Shown here piece by piece: positions 11,524 to 20,024 of a stretch of 62,758 nucleotides of DNA. Source of the DNA: an uncultured Ruminococcus sp. (lineage in GTDB: Bacteria > Bacillota > Clostridia > Oscillospirales > Acutalibacteraceae); the NCBI GenBank assembly GCA_902778175.1, contig CACYWT010000002.1:1-62758 (forward strand), in the 5' to 3' direction. How positions within the stretch are numbered: the stretch's first letter is position 1; the number at the start of each line of letters is the position of its first letter. The position numbers and the translations under genes were made by a program. The notes below the pieces were generated by a model. That model searched no databases, was not told the DNA's origin, and saw nothing but the letters and a program-made list of their open reading frames with translations.

Positions 11524-11567
11524 AATAACGCAGCCTCCTTCCTAAGTATTCCTGTTTCCAAAAACAA

Positions 11568-12422
11568 CTATCTTTCCGCAGTTATATATACCATATCTGT
11601 TTCTTTTTTTTCAATAGTAACATTGTTTTTATTCGGCCAAGCAACTACAAGAATATAGTAATGACAAAACTTTTTATTTGCATCTGAAACTACCGAAATA
11701 GAATCCGACTGCCAATAAGATGGTATATCATCTTCCTGGACATTTGTCATACTGGAATAGTTTTCCTCATAGTAATAGCTGCTCTCCTGTGCCTTAATAA
11801 GATTATTAGTTGTTCCACTCTTATTATTTTTATATTCTCCAGGTAAACTACTGCTCGACTTAACATAGTATTTAGTTTTACCTTCGTCAACCGTATCATT
11901 ATAAGGATCGCTTGTGACCTGAATGCTGTTTTCTGTATGACTGCCGGTGTTTAGCGCATAGGGAACAATGTCATCAGGATCAGTTCCACTTGGTACGGAA
12001 TTTTCGCTGCTATACTGTGTAGCTGGATAGATAGTATAAGTAAACTGGTTATTATTTGTATGAGCGAGTTGCAACCTATAAGATGTCGTATTAGAACCGG
12101 AAACAGAAAAAACATATTTTTGGTTATTTACAGGTATCAATTCCCCATTATTATCATACAAAAAAGTATCGTTAATCGGATCCATTTTATACGGACTGAT
12201 TGCACTTAAATTGAAATACATTCTGTCTTCCCTATGTGCGGCATTAAGATATAATGAATTAGGAAACTCAACTTTATATAATTCTGCAGCTTTGCGTTGA
12301 GAAGAAAACCATGCAAAAACACAAATTGAAATCCCAAAAACAAGTGTTAATACAACCGCTATTATAAAGGCTGTTTTTTTTCTGGGTGACATCAAATTGA
12401 ATTTTTTTATAACAGCTATCAT
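11568..12422 (-). CDS. TasA/SipW-type exported surface protein (284 aa)
   Basis: A basic N-terminus (SPRKKTAF) is followed by a strong hydrophobic segment ending in FAWFSSQ. The hydrophobic-core-then-AWF pattern is typical of proteins with SipW-dependent signal peptides such as TasA and camelysin relatives. The remaining domain is polar and beta-rich with many Tyr and Asn. A GGGAG ribosome site precedes the start. It is flanked at 20 and 44 bp by two other exported-protein genes. A role in a surface fibre or biofilm matrix is inferred only from the signal type and context. Confidence 0.65.
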   Translation of the reverse strand: MIAVIKKFNLMSPRKKTAFIIAVVLTLVFGISICVFAWFSSQRKAAELYKVEFPNSLYLNAAHREDRMYFNLSAISPYKMDPINDTFLYDNNGELIPVNNQKYVFSVSGSNTTSYRLQLAHTNNNQFTYTIYPATQYSSENSVPSGTDPDDIVPYALNTGSHTENSIQVTSDPYNDTVDEGKTKYYVKSSSSLPGEYKNNKSGTTNNLIKAQESSYYYEENYSSMTNVQEDDIPSYWQSDSISVVSDANKKFCHYYILVVAWPNKNNVTIEKKETDMVYITAER

Positions 12423-12442
12423 TTTTCACACTCCCTGTTGTT

Positions 12443-13384
12443 TCAGGATACTGTATCAACCGAAATTTCAATCATAAAATAGCTTAGTCCGAAACCCATA
12501 AGAAAATCTGCTTCATTGTACCCTGTACTCAGCTTTGAAAAAGTCGCTTTTGTAGAAGCGTCATCAATATCAGCATCACTTATACTGCTCGCATTATTGA
12601 AAATAATGCTCTTATTGTTTTTGAGATATTGTACCATCTTTCCCTTATCTGTTGAAGAGAAATTTGCTACATCATCTGCAACATCCTGAACCAGTGGATA
12701 CCCATTTCTAAATCCCGAATTATTATTTTTTAATGCAATTTGTCCAAGCGTATTAGCCCACATCCAATAAATCGTTACAAGTTGAGGAACATCTTTTCGT
12801 GCATTCAAAAAAGTTTTGTTAATAGTTCTTGATGTAATAGGATTTCGATAATAATATCTAAGAGTTTCATCCGCATTTGTTGTATCTCCAAGATTTTCAA
12901 AGAAAAATATATGACCCTGGAGAAAACTATTAGCATTATTGAATTGATTAATCTCATCCTGTGTAAAACTTGAATTCGTTGTAGTTAATTCAGAAATAGG
13001 CTTTATTGTTTTGGTGTTATTAACATCATACTCCCTATACCCAATCGAACCTAAATCTATTTTTACAGTAAGATTGCCATCTTGCTTTGGAATTACATAA
13101 AAAGACAATACCCCACTGCTACCCGGCCCAAAATCCTCATTGTCTACCTGAGAAGGAGTATATCTTATTTTTATTTTTGAATCCAAACCATCAGTAACAT
13201 AATAACCCACGATTTGTGTATTATCGCCATCCTTATACTGATTATCAGCCTTACCCAATTCGGTATTATTTCTTACAGTTGTTCCAACAACTCCTATTTC
13301 AAACGGCGCATCAGTAGCCGTCATAGACATCCCATTCGTTTCCGTCTCCCTGTTCATAGTAAACCACGCGATTATTTGCCCCAC
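12443..13384 (-). pseudogene. TasA-like surface protein with its signal peptide cut off at the prophage junction
   Basis: The open frame begins almost at the IIAWFTMNRE segment, which in this protein type is the end of the signal peptide. The basic and hydrophobic part that must precede it is missing: only about a dozen unrelated codons lie upstream before an in-frame TAA. No convincing ribosome site is found for the GTG at 13384. The rest (about 305 residues) looks intact and beta-rich. The break coincides with the edge of the phage-type genes, so the 5' part of this gene, with its promoter, probably lies at the other end of the prophage outside the window. The lesion may be polar on the three downstream surface genes. 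Confidence 0.7.
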
Positions 13385-13498
13385 AATATCTATGAAATCA
13401 CGGAAAGTGTTGTTTTATAAGGGTTTGCGAGGGGTGGCGGGTTGGTTGAGATGGTCGGAAAATGTACATCTGAATTTTGGATAAGCCCGGATAATAGA
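13385..13498. other. Presumed left attachment-site junction (attL region)
   Basis: The host surface-protein frame loses similarity to its own type near 13385. The next recognisable feature is the AbiE terminator at 13499. The stretch is non-coding, G-rich on the plus strand around 13425-13460, and carries no recognised gene. Large serine recombinases encoded nearby integrate at short sites inside genes, which fits. The exact crossover bases cannot be fixed without the other prophage end or an uninterrupted relative. Confidence 0.5.
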
Positions 13499-13574
13499 TA
13501 AAAAGAAGCCCGCCATGCGACTTTCTTTGCTATCAGAAATAACTCCTGATAAGTAAGAAAGCCACAAAGCGGGC
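13499..13574 (-). terminator. Terminator of the AbiE operon (long branched hairpin)
   Basis: Imperfect 20-nt arms (13508-13527 and 13555-13574) enclose a second inverted pair, TATCAG/CTGATA. On the minus strand the outer stem ends in GGCGGGC followed by TTCTTTTT. It lies 36 bp past the toxin stop codon. Confidence 0.7.
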
Positions 13575-13609
13575 AAATAATCAGTTTTCTACGCTTTGTA
13601 TATAATGGT

Positions 13610-14533
13610 TCAGTTGTCCGTGTTTATAGCGAACATCCCGGATTTTGCAATAGTTTTTACCGCCTCTATCGCAGTATCATACGATACCTGTTCTTCAAGG
13701 ATTCTGGATGTGATGCTCTCGTAATCATCTCTGTAAATATTCTTATCCACAAGGAGATTCAGCAGTTCCGGAACATCTACCTCTGGCTGTGCGGAAGGAC
13801 AAATACTGGTTTTTGCTCGTTCTGTCCTGACTTCGCAGACAAGTTGCCTAAACCCGGCATCCTGTTTTACAATCGCCAGCAGCTTATAAATATCATAGAT
13901 ATGCCTTGAGTGCTTTTTCACCCTGTCCTGAAGGTAATAGTCACAGATGGCAAACACCTTGTCCACAAGGGTTCGGTCAATTCCCTGTACCTTCATTTCA
14001 AACGGATCCAGTCTGTATTCTTCCACTTCTTCCGGTGCTTCCTCTGCCATCATGTCTCCAATATAGCTGTGGACAGGCAAAAGAACAGTCGGGAATGATA
14101 TTTCAGCAAATGAAGTTTCCATCAGAACAGCGGTCTGGATAGCATCGTCCGGTTCGGAAACAACAGAATCGTACTCAAGAATATAACGGTTATAGCTCCG
14201 CCGGCTGCGGGTATCATCAATATTGGGTATTCTCAGGTTCAGTTTCTCAGCCACAGATTTGATAGCTTCTTTTAGCTTCTTCATCTGTCCCTGAGAAAGC
14301 TTATGGTCAATTGTAATATCAATATCCTCTGAAAATCTCTTTATTACCTTGTGGCATTTTGAAAGAGATGTACCGCCTTTAAATACAATGTAGTCAAGCC
14401 GTTCAGAAAGTTCTCTGAGAATCATCGTGACATAATAATCCTTTTCAACAACCGCAGGGATTATGTTATATTTTTGACTCGCCAGATTTATGGCATCAAA
14501 AAAGTCTTCTTTTCTTTCATGTAGCAGTGCCAT
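13610..14533 (-). CDS. abiEii: AbiEii-type nucleotidyltransferase toxin of a type IV toxin-antitoxin system
   Basis: 307-residue protein with the AbiEii/DUF1814 signature. The early KDYY motif is at residues 31-34. GGTSLSK (53-59) is the nucleotide-binding turn of the minimal nucleotidyltransferase fold, followed by the metal-binding acidic pair in SEDIDIT (69-75). Known relatives transfer nucleotides to tRNA or other targets and arrest growth during phage infection. The gene overlaps the upstream antitoxin by 17 bp, the usual AbiE layout, so the two are translated together. It sits between the attachment-site side and the recombinases, as cargo that could protect the lysogen from other phages. 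Length and motifs look complete. Confidence 0.9.
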   Translation of the reverse strand: MALLHERKEDFFDAINLASQKYNIIPAVVEKDYYVTMILRELSERLDYIVFKGGTSLSKCHKVIKRFSEDIDITIDHKLSQGQMKKLKEAIKSVAEKLNLRIPNIDDTRSRRSYNRYILEYDSVVSEPDDAIQTAVLMETSFAEISFPTVLLPVHSYIGDMMAEEAPEEVEEYRLDPFEMKVQGIDRTLVDKVFAICDYYLQDRVKKHSRHIYDIYKLLAIVKQDAGFRQLVCEVRTERAKTSICPSAQPEVDVPELLNLLVDKNIYRDDYESITSRILEEQVSYDTAIEAVKTIAKSGMFAINTDN

Positions 14534-15158
14534 TCAACAACCCCACCTCGTACATATTTTTATAAATTCTGTCAGGATAAAATGAAAGATACGGCTTAAA
14601 GGCGTCAAACCTGATGTTCTTCGCCTTAAGATAAGCAAGCAGCCTGACTGTCAGTTCTTCCCCTTCAACCTCTGACACATCTGTTACTTCTCTCATAAAG
14701 TCCAAAAACTGAAGTATAGTCGCATTTTCATCATTTATCCGCGCATACGGTCTTCTTACTATTACTCTGAAGTTTCCAAGCTGCACATCCCTGTAATCCG
14801 TTGTAGCTTTATTGGTGCATACCTCATATACCATCGGAACCTGTGTCGTAAGGCCGAGCCGGTTGGCAAACATTATACCGCTTACATATCCACACCGGGC
14901 ATCCCCGTCTGTAAGATATTTCTTTCTGATGACTTCATCCACAGAAAGAACGGAGCCGGATTTAAACATTGTTTTTCTGGGAATATAGTAAATCCCTGTA
15001 TCAAATCTTTTGATTCTTCCGTCTTCAGTAAGTTTCTTTAACTGCTGGCGAACCGAAACTTCTTTCATTCCGGGAACAGCAATCTCGGATAAAAAGATAG
15101 GTTCGTTATCCTTATAATTGTTCTTCAGATAATCATAAACAATATCGACCTGTTTCAT
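14517..15158 (-). CDS. abiEi: AbiEi-type antitoxin / transcriptional repressor
   Basis: 213-residue partner of the AbiEii toxin. The N-terminal part contains a winged-helix-like segment (SVRQQLKKLTEDGRIKRF, then GIYYIPR), typical of AbiEi antitoxins that bind their own promoter. The C-terminal part is the toxin-linked domain. The start at 15158 is chosen because AAAGGAGG lies 8 nt upstream. A longer frame to 15239 would run over the -10 and -35 boxes. Autoregulation is expected for the family, and a short palindrome lies just downstream of the -10 box. Confidence 0.85.
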   Translation of the reverse strand: MKQVDIVYDYLKNNYKDNEPIFLSEIAVPGMKEVSVRQQLKKLTEDGRIKRFDTGIYYIPRKTMFKSGSVLSVDEVIRKKYLTDGDARCGYVSGIMFANRLGLTTQVPMVYEVCTNKATTDYRDVQLGNFRVIVRRPYARINDENATILQFLDFMREVTDVSEVEGEELTVRLLAYLKAKNIRFDAFKPYLSFYPDRIYKNMYEVGLLNGTAT

Positions 15159-15186
15159 TTCCAGTTCCTCCTTTCGATACATTTCA

Positions 15187-15201
15187 GAAGTGTTATACTT
15201 C
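15187..15201 (-). promoter_or_regulatory. Candidate AbiEi operator (palindrome)
   Basis: GAAGT and ACTTC arms flank a 5-nt centre, between the -10 box (15211-15216) and the ribosome site. The position is right for an autorepressor, but binding is inferred from position only. Confidence 0.35.
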
Positions 15202-15210
15202 GTTTTTGTT

Positions 15211-15239
15211 ATTATACTCCTTAAGAGCAATTTTGTCAA
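15211..15239 (-). promoter_or_regulatory. Sigma-A promoter of the abiE operon
   Basis: On the minus strand TTGACA (15234-15239) and TATAAT (15211-15216) are separated by exactly 17 nt, a consensus housekeeping promoter. It lies about 50 bp upstream of the antitoxin start and gives the toxin-antitoxin pair expression independent of the phage. Confidence 0.85.
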
Positions 15240-15439
15240 TATGCCGAATAAAAATTTCAGACTGCCGTAATAAACTGTTTACAAGCGAATAATAAAACTG
15301 TCTAACAGATTTTTCGCAGTATTTATGATTTACTGCGAATATTCGGTTTTTATTGGTCGACTATATATGTTAAAGCACATAACTATTGTGTTTTCTCTGT
15401 TTTTGCGCATTTTAAGAAACTCCATATTTGATTTGACAC

Positions 15440-15462
15440 AAAAAACGATGGCAGGCTGCCAT
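15440..15462 (-). terminator. Terminator of the serine-recombinase operon
   Basis: ATGGCA and TGCCAT arms around a 3-nt loop are followed on the minus strand by CGTTTTTT. It lies 40 bp past the last recombinase gene and separates that operon from the AbiE promoter. The rest of 15240-15502 shows no gene. Confidence 0.75.
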
Positions 15463-15502
15463 ACACTGACACACCCGCCCTCTGCCGATTCTTATCTCTT
15501 GC

Positions 15503-17131
15503 TTATTTTTCTATTTCCCCTATAACTTCGACTCCGCCCCGGAAGATGACAGTGATCTCATTTTTCTTCCCCATTTCTATCTTCTCCACAAGGTTGCGGA
15601 TAGTGGCATCTTCAAAGGAAGTCAACGGCGGCGTGGTTATGAAAATCTCTCTTGCCGCCAAAGCCTTCTTAATATCCAGCTGTATCGCATCCTTCCGTAT
15701 CTGGAGTTTTTCAAGCCTGTCCCTGCTTTCATATTCCAGGCTATTCAGGGATTTTAGTTCGTCCTTGAAGATTTCAAAACTGCTTCCTGTAATCATTGCA
15801 AGTATCTCTTCACGCTTTGTTTCGATTTTCTCCACCTCGGATGTGAGTTCTGTGATTTCCGTTTCAAGGCCTGTTAATTCTTCTCTGTATCTGCTCATCG
15901 TTTCTTCGATTGCTTTCCTTAAAGCATCGCTGTTGCTGATCATATCGTTTATGATCTTAAGCACCGCTCTGTGCAGTCTGTCCTCATGAACCGATACCCC
16001 TCTGGTGCAGATCTTCTTACCGTGTTCCAGTCTGTTTCCGCAGCGCCATACAGGCACGTTTCTGCCGTAGCTTTTCCACATGGTTCGCTTGAATGTTGCT
16101 CCGCAGTGCGGGCAGATGAGAATATCTGATAAGCAGTATTTCGTGACGTATTTCCTGCCAGGGTGGGTGCTTTTTGTTTCAGCGCTCCTTCTGGCAAACT
16201 CCAGATGCACCCTGTCCCAGGTATCCCGGTCAACGATGGCTTCGTGGCAATCCCGGATGTAATACTGGGGCTTCTGTCCTGTGTTCTTCGCCCTCTCATG
16301 CGTAAGGCAGTCCACAGTGTAGGTTTTCTGAAGTATCGCATCACCGACATACTTTTCATTCTGTAAGACTACCTGCACATTCGTCCTGTTCCACTTTTTA
16401 TCACCGTTTCTTTTCGGGATCGCATTTTCAGTCAGATAGGTCGCTATCTCGCCCATGCTGTGGCCTTCTGCGAACATTTTGAAGATAAGCCTCACCGTCT
16501 TTGCCTCATCCTCTACTATCACAGGCTTTCCGTCCTCGCCTGCCCGGTAGCCAAGTGTCTGGTGCAGGACGTAGCGCACCCTGCCTTCCTGAAATGCTTT
16601 CTCTATTCCCCATGTGACATTCTTGCTTATCGACTCTGATTCAGCCTGCGCAAAGGATGCGTACAGGGATATGGTGAATTCACTGGTCGCTGACAGGGTT
16701 TCAATGTTCTCCTTCTCGAATTTCACGTTAATGCCGAGGGCTTTCAACTCCCTTACAGTGTCTAAGCAATCTACTGTATTGCGGGCAAATCTACTGATTG
16801 ATTTGCATAAAATAAGGTCTATCTTCTTCCGCCTGCAGAGTTTTATCATTTTCTTGAACTCTGCTCTCTTTGTCATCTGTGTACCGCTTATGCCCTCGTC
16901 CGCAAATATCCCGACCAGATCCCAGTCAGGATGCGATGTGATAAGCTCCGTGTAGTAGTTGACCTGTGTGGCATAGGAATTCTGCTGGTTGTCCTCCTCG
17001 GTCGATACCCTGCAGTATGCTGCCACACGCTTTCTTATTCCTATGGAATCAAACTCTGTGTTCATTCTCCTTTTTGCCGGGATCAGAGTAATGTTCGGGG
17101 CCAGCTCTGTAGCTGCTACTGTTCTCGCCAT
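15503..17131 (-). CDS. Large serine recombinase (integrase type), copy 2 of the cassette
   Basis: 542 residues. The resolvase catalytic domain is at the N-terminus with the nucleophile Ser in YCRVS (Ser43 from this start) and the SISRFARNT motif. A recombinase domain follows (DEAKTVRLIFKMF, then the NEKYVGD region), then a zinc ribbon (CPHC ... C ... C) and a C-terminal coiled coil (about residues 395-490). This is the full architecture of large serine integrases, which perform directional site-specific recombination. The start at 17131 is preferred over 17137 because GAGGAGG gives correct spacing only for the second ATG. It follows the small recombinase-like gene with a 2-bp gap and ends before a terminator. 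It probably acts in integration or excision of this prophage, alone or with its neighbours. Confidence 0.9.
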   Translation of the reverse strand: MARTVAATELAPNITLIPAKRRMNTEFDSIGIRKRVAAYCRVSTEEDNQQNSYATQVNYYTELITSHPDWDLVGIFADEGISGTQMTKRAEFKKMIKLCRRKKIDLILCKSISRFARNTVDCLDTVRELKALGINVKFEKENIETLSATSEFTISLYASFAQAESESISKNVTWGIEKAFQEGRVRYVLHQTLGYRAGEDGKPVIVEDEAKTVRLIFKMFAEGHSMGEIATYLTENAIPKRNGDKKWNRTNVQVVLQNEKYVGDAILQKTYTVDCLTHERAKNTGQKPQYYIRDCHEAIVDRDTWDRVHLEFARRSAETKSTHPGRKYVTKYCLSDILICPHCGATFKRTMWKSYGRNVPVWRCGNRLEHGKKICTRGVSVHEDRLHRAVLKIINDMISNSDALRKAIEETMSRYREELTGLETEITELTSEVEKIETKREEILAMITGSSFEIFKDELKSLNSLEYESRDRLEKLQIRKDAIQLDIKKALAAREIFITTPPLTSFEDATIRNLVEKIEMGKKNEITVIFRGGVEVIGEIEK

Positions 17132-17133
17132 AT

Positions 17134-17649
17134 TCATCCTCCTCTTTCCATTGTGATCTCAACACAGTTGTATTTCTCGGCGGCAAGCTCAAATATCGCC
17201 GTGCGTATCTTATCCGCATCGCCGCCCTTATAAGCCTCTCTCAGCTTATCTTCTTTTTCAAAAACCGAAGCTGAAGGAATGTAGCAGGAACTGACCGGGT
17301 GCTGTTTTTGCGCTGTCTTATGGTTTGTTTCCGCCCTTCCTTCGCCGTACTTCTTTCCTTTCATCTCCTGCACCTTTTCAAATAAAGCGTTATCAACGAT
17401 AGGTTCGTATCCGTTCTCTCCGGCATACTTCCGGTTGTAAAGGATAGAACTTACCTTGCAGGAGGATTTCTTCTTATCTTCTGTAAAATAGTCCGGATCC
17501 GTTTCCATCATCTCTTTTGTGAGAGCATAGACACTTGCACCTTCCGATCGCTTTCTGAAGATGCATCTAACGATCTCAGCTTCGTTCAAATTAATCAGGA
17601 TTTTCCCGTCCTTCATTTCATATCCGTAAGCAAATCTTTTATAATTCAT
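17134..17649 (-). CDS. Recombinase-domain protein without a catalytic domain
   Basis: 171 residues matching only the DNA-binding recombinase domain of large serine recombinases: FAYGYEMKDG, then NEAEIVRCIF, ILYNRKYAGENGY and LFEKVQEMKGKKYGEG. The serine resolvase domain and the zinc ribbon are absent, and no catalytic Ser motif is present. It has a good ribosome site (GGAGC before ATG) and lies between two full recombinases with gaps of 12 and 2 bp, so it does not look like a random remnant. It could be a DNA-binding accessory or directionality factor. That role is inference. Confidence 0.75.
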   Translation of the reverse strand: MNYKRFAYGYEMKDGKILINLNEAEIVRCIFRKRSEGASVYALTKEMMETDPDYFTEDKKKSSCKVSSILYNRKYAGENGYEPIVDNALFEKVQEMKGKKYGEGRAETNHKTAQKQHPVSSCYIPSASVFEKEDKLREAYKGGDADKIRTAIFELAAEKYNCVEITMERGG

Positions 17650-17661
17650 ACCGGCCGCTCC

Positions 17662-19155
17662 TCATATTCTTTCCTTAAACTCAAGACCGCCTTTAAGACG
17701 GAAGGTGATCGTATCGTTATCCACGGTCGCACAGTCAAGGATAATCCCTGCCAGTCTTTCAGGCGGCACCGTTGTAACGGCATTGCAGATAAGCTCAATA
17801 TCCCCGGACATATCATCATAGTTCTCATTCAGTCTGTCCGCTCTGTCGGTTATCTCTTTAAGCTCTGCTTCAAGTTCTCCCGAGGAGCGGATCAGCGTTT
17901 CGTAATCTATGACACCCTCGGAGCAGAGTTTATGGAGAACGTACCTTCTTTGCCGGATATCGTCCGCCCTCTCTTCAAGTTCCTTCATATCTCCGCCGCG
18001 CACCGCCTCGTCCATTCTTTCAAGCTGGATCAGTATGGGCACCAGTATCTCATCGGCGTGGTGCCGCAGTTTATAGCAGATTTTCGTCCATGCTGTTTCA
18101 ATGGAGTCGTTATAAACGATATTACAACTGCAGGGCTTCACAAAGTCGAACCTTGCCGAGCATTCCCAGTATGGGTACTTGTTGTTTACAAAACAAAAGG
18201 AGCGTCCACAGGTGCATCGTATCATTCCTTTAAACGGTGTGGTAATCTTACCACGTTTTCCGGTGTACGTGCTTTCCTGTCGAAGCTCCTGAGCTTTTAT
18301 GAATGTTTCTCTGTCGATTATTGCGGGATGGGCATCCTTTATATACCAGCTGTCCACATCGCCCCGGTTGATTTTCCACTGCTCCCCCATGAAAACGCTG
18401 TAGGTTTTCTGCCAGAGGATATCCCCGATATACTTTTCCTGTTTAAGGATCTTGAATATGGTCGCATTGTTCCACACTGTTCCGGTCGGTGACGGAATGT
18501 GTTCTTCGTTCAGAAGAAGCGCTATTCTCCTTCCTCCGCAGCCGTTCAGATAGAGGTCGTAAATACGTTTTACGATTTCCGCTTTCGGCTTATCGATTAC
18601 AAGATTTCCTTTCTTATCCTTTGTATAGCCGTAGGGCACTCTTGCGATTTTCATTGTGCCGTTTGCCATACGCTTTCTGATACTCCACCGGGTGTTCTTC
18701 GAGATGGATATGCTCTCCTCCTGTGCAAGCCCCTCCATGATGGTTATCATGATTTCATCAGATACTCTTGAGGTGTCGATATTCTCCTTCTCGAAAGCCA
18801 CCGTTACGCCGAGCCTTTTCAGTTCCCGGAGTGCCATAAGGCAGTCTCTGGTATTTCTTGCGAAACGGCTTATGGATTTTGTAACAACGGCATCGACTTT
18901 TCCCCTGCGGCAGTCATCCAGCAGCCGCATGAACTCGGGTCTGTCATTTCTTGTTCCGCTTATGCCAAGGTCTGCGTAGATATCCACAAGTTCATATTCC
19001 GGGCTGTTCCGGTAAAGCCTTGTAAAATAGATTTTCTGTGCCTCGAAACTGTTTCTCTGATCCTCATTGCCTGTGGAAACGCGGCAGTAGGCAGCCACCC
19101 GTTTTTTCTTACTGACAATGGACTGATTCGGGGCAAAGACGTTGATTTGCGTCAT
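17662..19155 (-). CDS. Large serine recombinase, copy 1 of the cassette
   Basis: 497 residues. The catalytic Ser is in YCRVSTGN (Ser27), with SISRFARNT and GLAQEESISISKN completing the resolvase domain. A recombinase domain follows (VPYGYTKDKKG ... EQKYIGDILW-like), then a degenerate zinc ribbon (IRCTCGRSF ... YWEC ... CSC) and a C-terminal coiled coil. The start at 19155 follows AAGGAG by 9 nt; the longer frame to 19245 would cover the palindromic upstream region. It is the first gene of the three-gene cassette. Two complete catalytic enzymes in one operon suggest either separate roles or a heteromeric reaction. Confidence 0.9.
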   Translation of the reverse strand: MTQINVFAPNQSIVSKKKRVAAYCRVSTGNEDQRNSFEAQKIYFTRLYRNSPEYELVDIYADLGISGTRNDRPEFMRLLDDCRRGKVDAVVTKSISRFARNTRDCLMALRELKRLGVTVAFEKENIDTSRVSDEIMITIMEGLAQEESISISKNTRWSIRKRMANGTMKIARVPYGYTKDKKGNLVIDKPKAEIVKRIYDLYLNGCGGRRIALLLNEEHIPSPTGTVWNNATIFKILKQEKYIGDILWQKTYSVFMGEQWKINRGDVDSWYIKDAHPAIIDRETFIKAQELRQESTYTGKRGKITTPFKGMIRCTCGRSFCFVNNKYPYWECSARFDFVKPCSCNIVYNDSIETAWTKICYKLRHHADEILVPILIQLERMDEAVRGGDMKELEERADDIRQRRYVLHKLCSEGVIDYETLIRSSGELEAELKEITDRADRLNENYDDMSGDIELICNAVTTVPPERLAGIILDCATVDNDTITFRLKGGLEFKERI

Positions 19156-19220
19156 TAGACCAACTCCTTTTTTCTGGTGCGGAAGGTGAAGTTTTCCTCC
19201 GCATCCAAAGCACTCTATAT

Positions 19221-19241
19221 ACTGTAGAGTTAATCTACAGT
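19221..19241. repeat. 21-bp perfect palindrome upstream of the recombinase operon
   Basis: ACTGTAGA and TCTACAGT flank a 5-nt centre, 66 bp upstream of the first recombinase start. The placement fits an operator for control of recombinase expression, or a recombinase accessory site. The rest of 19156-19372 contains no gene. Confidence 0.55.
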
Positions 19242-19317
19242 ACACTATACATCACTCTTTTCGCCCCATAAGTCAACGAATAAACGGATAACATTCCCCC
19301 TGTTTCCGGTAGAAATA

Positions 19318-19338
19318 ATGCGGATATTACTGCCGCAT
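19318..19338 (-). terminator. Possible weak terminator of the late operon
   Basis: ATGCGG and CCGCAT arms with a 9-nt loop lie 35 bp past the stop of the NlpC-like gene. On the minus strand they are followed by TATTTCT rather than a full T run, so terminator function is uncertain. Confidence 0.35.
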
Positions 19339-19372
19339 AATTGTGGCTATCTGACAAAGAAAATAAGGAAAT

Positions 19373-19912
19373 CTATCTCGCGTCCGCGCCCTCATAATCC
19401 ACACCGTCTATCAGATGGGAACTTGTGAAATCCCTTGCATTCAGCATCGTGAGGGTCAGGGTGTTACCGTAACTTCCGATGCCGATGCAGGCACCGTAGC
19501 CGATATCAAGCTCCACATGACCTTTCTTCCAGACAACGGATCCGGCACAGCCTGCGGGAACACTCTCATTCTTTTTCATGCCTGCGAAGTCCCACGAGCT
19601 GTATTTATGAATACCCTCATACCCCACGCACCAGTCGATAAGCCCCGAGCAGTCAAAGCACATTTGACCACGGTGGATATCAAGCCATCTGCTCCACGCT
19701 TCATCTGTGCTCATATCTGTATTCCATCCGGGAATACTGCTGCCGATTTTTTCATGCCATTCAGGGGTGTTATAGTAATACTTCCAGGTTCTTTCAACGA
19801 TATCGTCCCGCCCTGCGACCTCTCCAGCGCTGCCGAGATTGTAGGTTATATTGTCACGGTGGGTGTAAAGAAATAAAGCACGGTTGATGATCCTGTTCCA
19901 GTTATAAATCAT
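19373..19912 (-). CDS. NlpC/P60-like cysteine peptidase or amidase (179 aa)
   Basis: Small enzyme with the papain-like Cys-His arrangement of NlpC/P60 and CHAP hydrolases. Cys88 lies in CFDCSGLIDW and His132 in KKGHVELDIG, the spacing and flanks expected for cleavage of peptide bonds in murein. The start at 19912 is chosen because GGGAGG lies 5 nt upstream; the longer frame to 20155 overlaps the amidase gene and a terminator. It is the last gene of the late region, past the terminator of the endolysin gene, so it may be transcribed by readthrough. The enzyme at 44115-44969 has the same fold. Role in lysis or superinfection is inferred. Confidence 0.7.
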   Translation of the reverse strand: MIYNWNRIINRALFLYTHRDNITYNLGSAGEVAGRDDIVERTWKYYYNTPEWHEKIGSSIPGWNTDMSTDEAWSRWLDIHRGQMCFDCSGLIDWCVGYEGIHKYSSWDFAGMKKNESVPAGCAGSVVWKKGHVELDIGYGACIGIGSYGNTLTLTMLNARDFTSSHLIDGVDYEGADAR

Positions 19913-19927
19913 TTTATCCTCCCAGTT

Positions 19928-19970
19928 AAAAAGAGCCCGCCGGAAAGAATGATCACTCCAACCGGCGAGC
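19928..19970 (-). terminator. Terminator after the endolysin gene
   Basis: GCTCGCCGG and CCGGCGGGC arms (one bulge) are followed on the minus strand by CTCTTTTT. It lies about 55 bp past the endolysin stop, between it and the NlpC-like gene. Confidence 0.75.
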
Positions 19971-20024
19971 AGTTTCTGCATATTAAAATGTGTGCTATTA
20001 TAAAAGGTATAAAACAAAGGTTCG

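Noticed and set aside
15325-15525. 66-codon plus-strand frame beside the recombinase terminator
   Set aside because: No ribosome site, overlaps the recombinase terminator and gene end, no family likeness.
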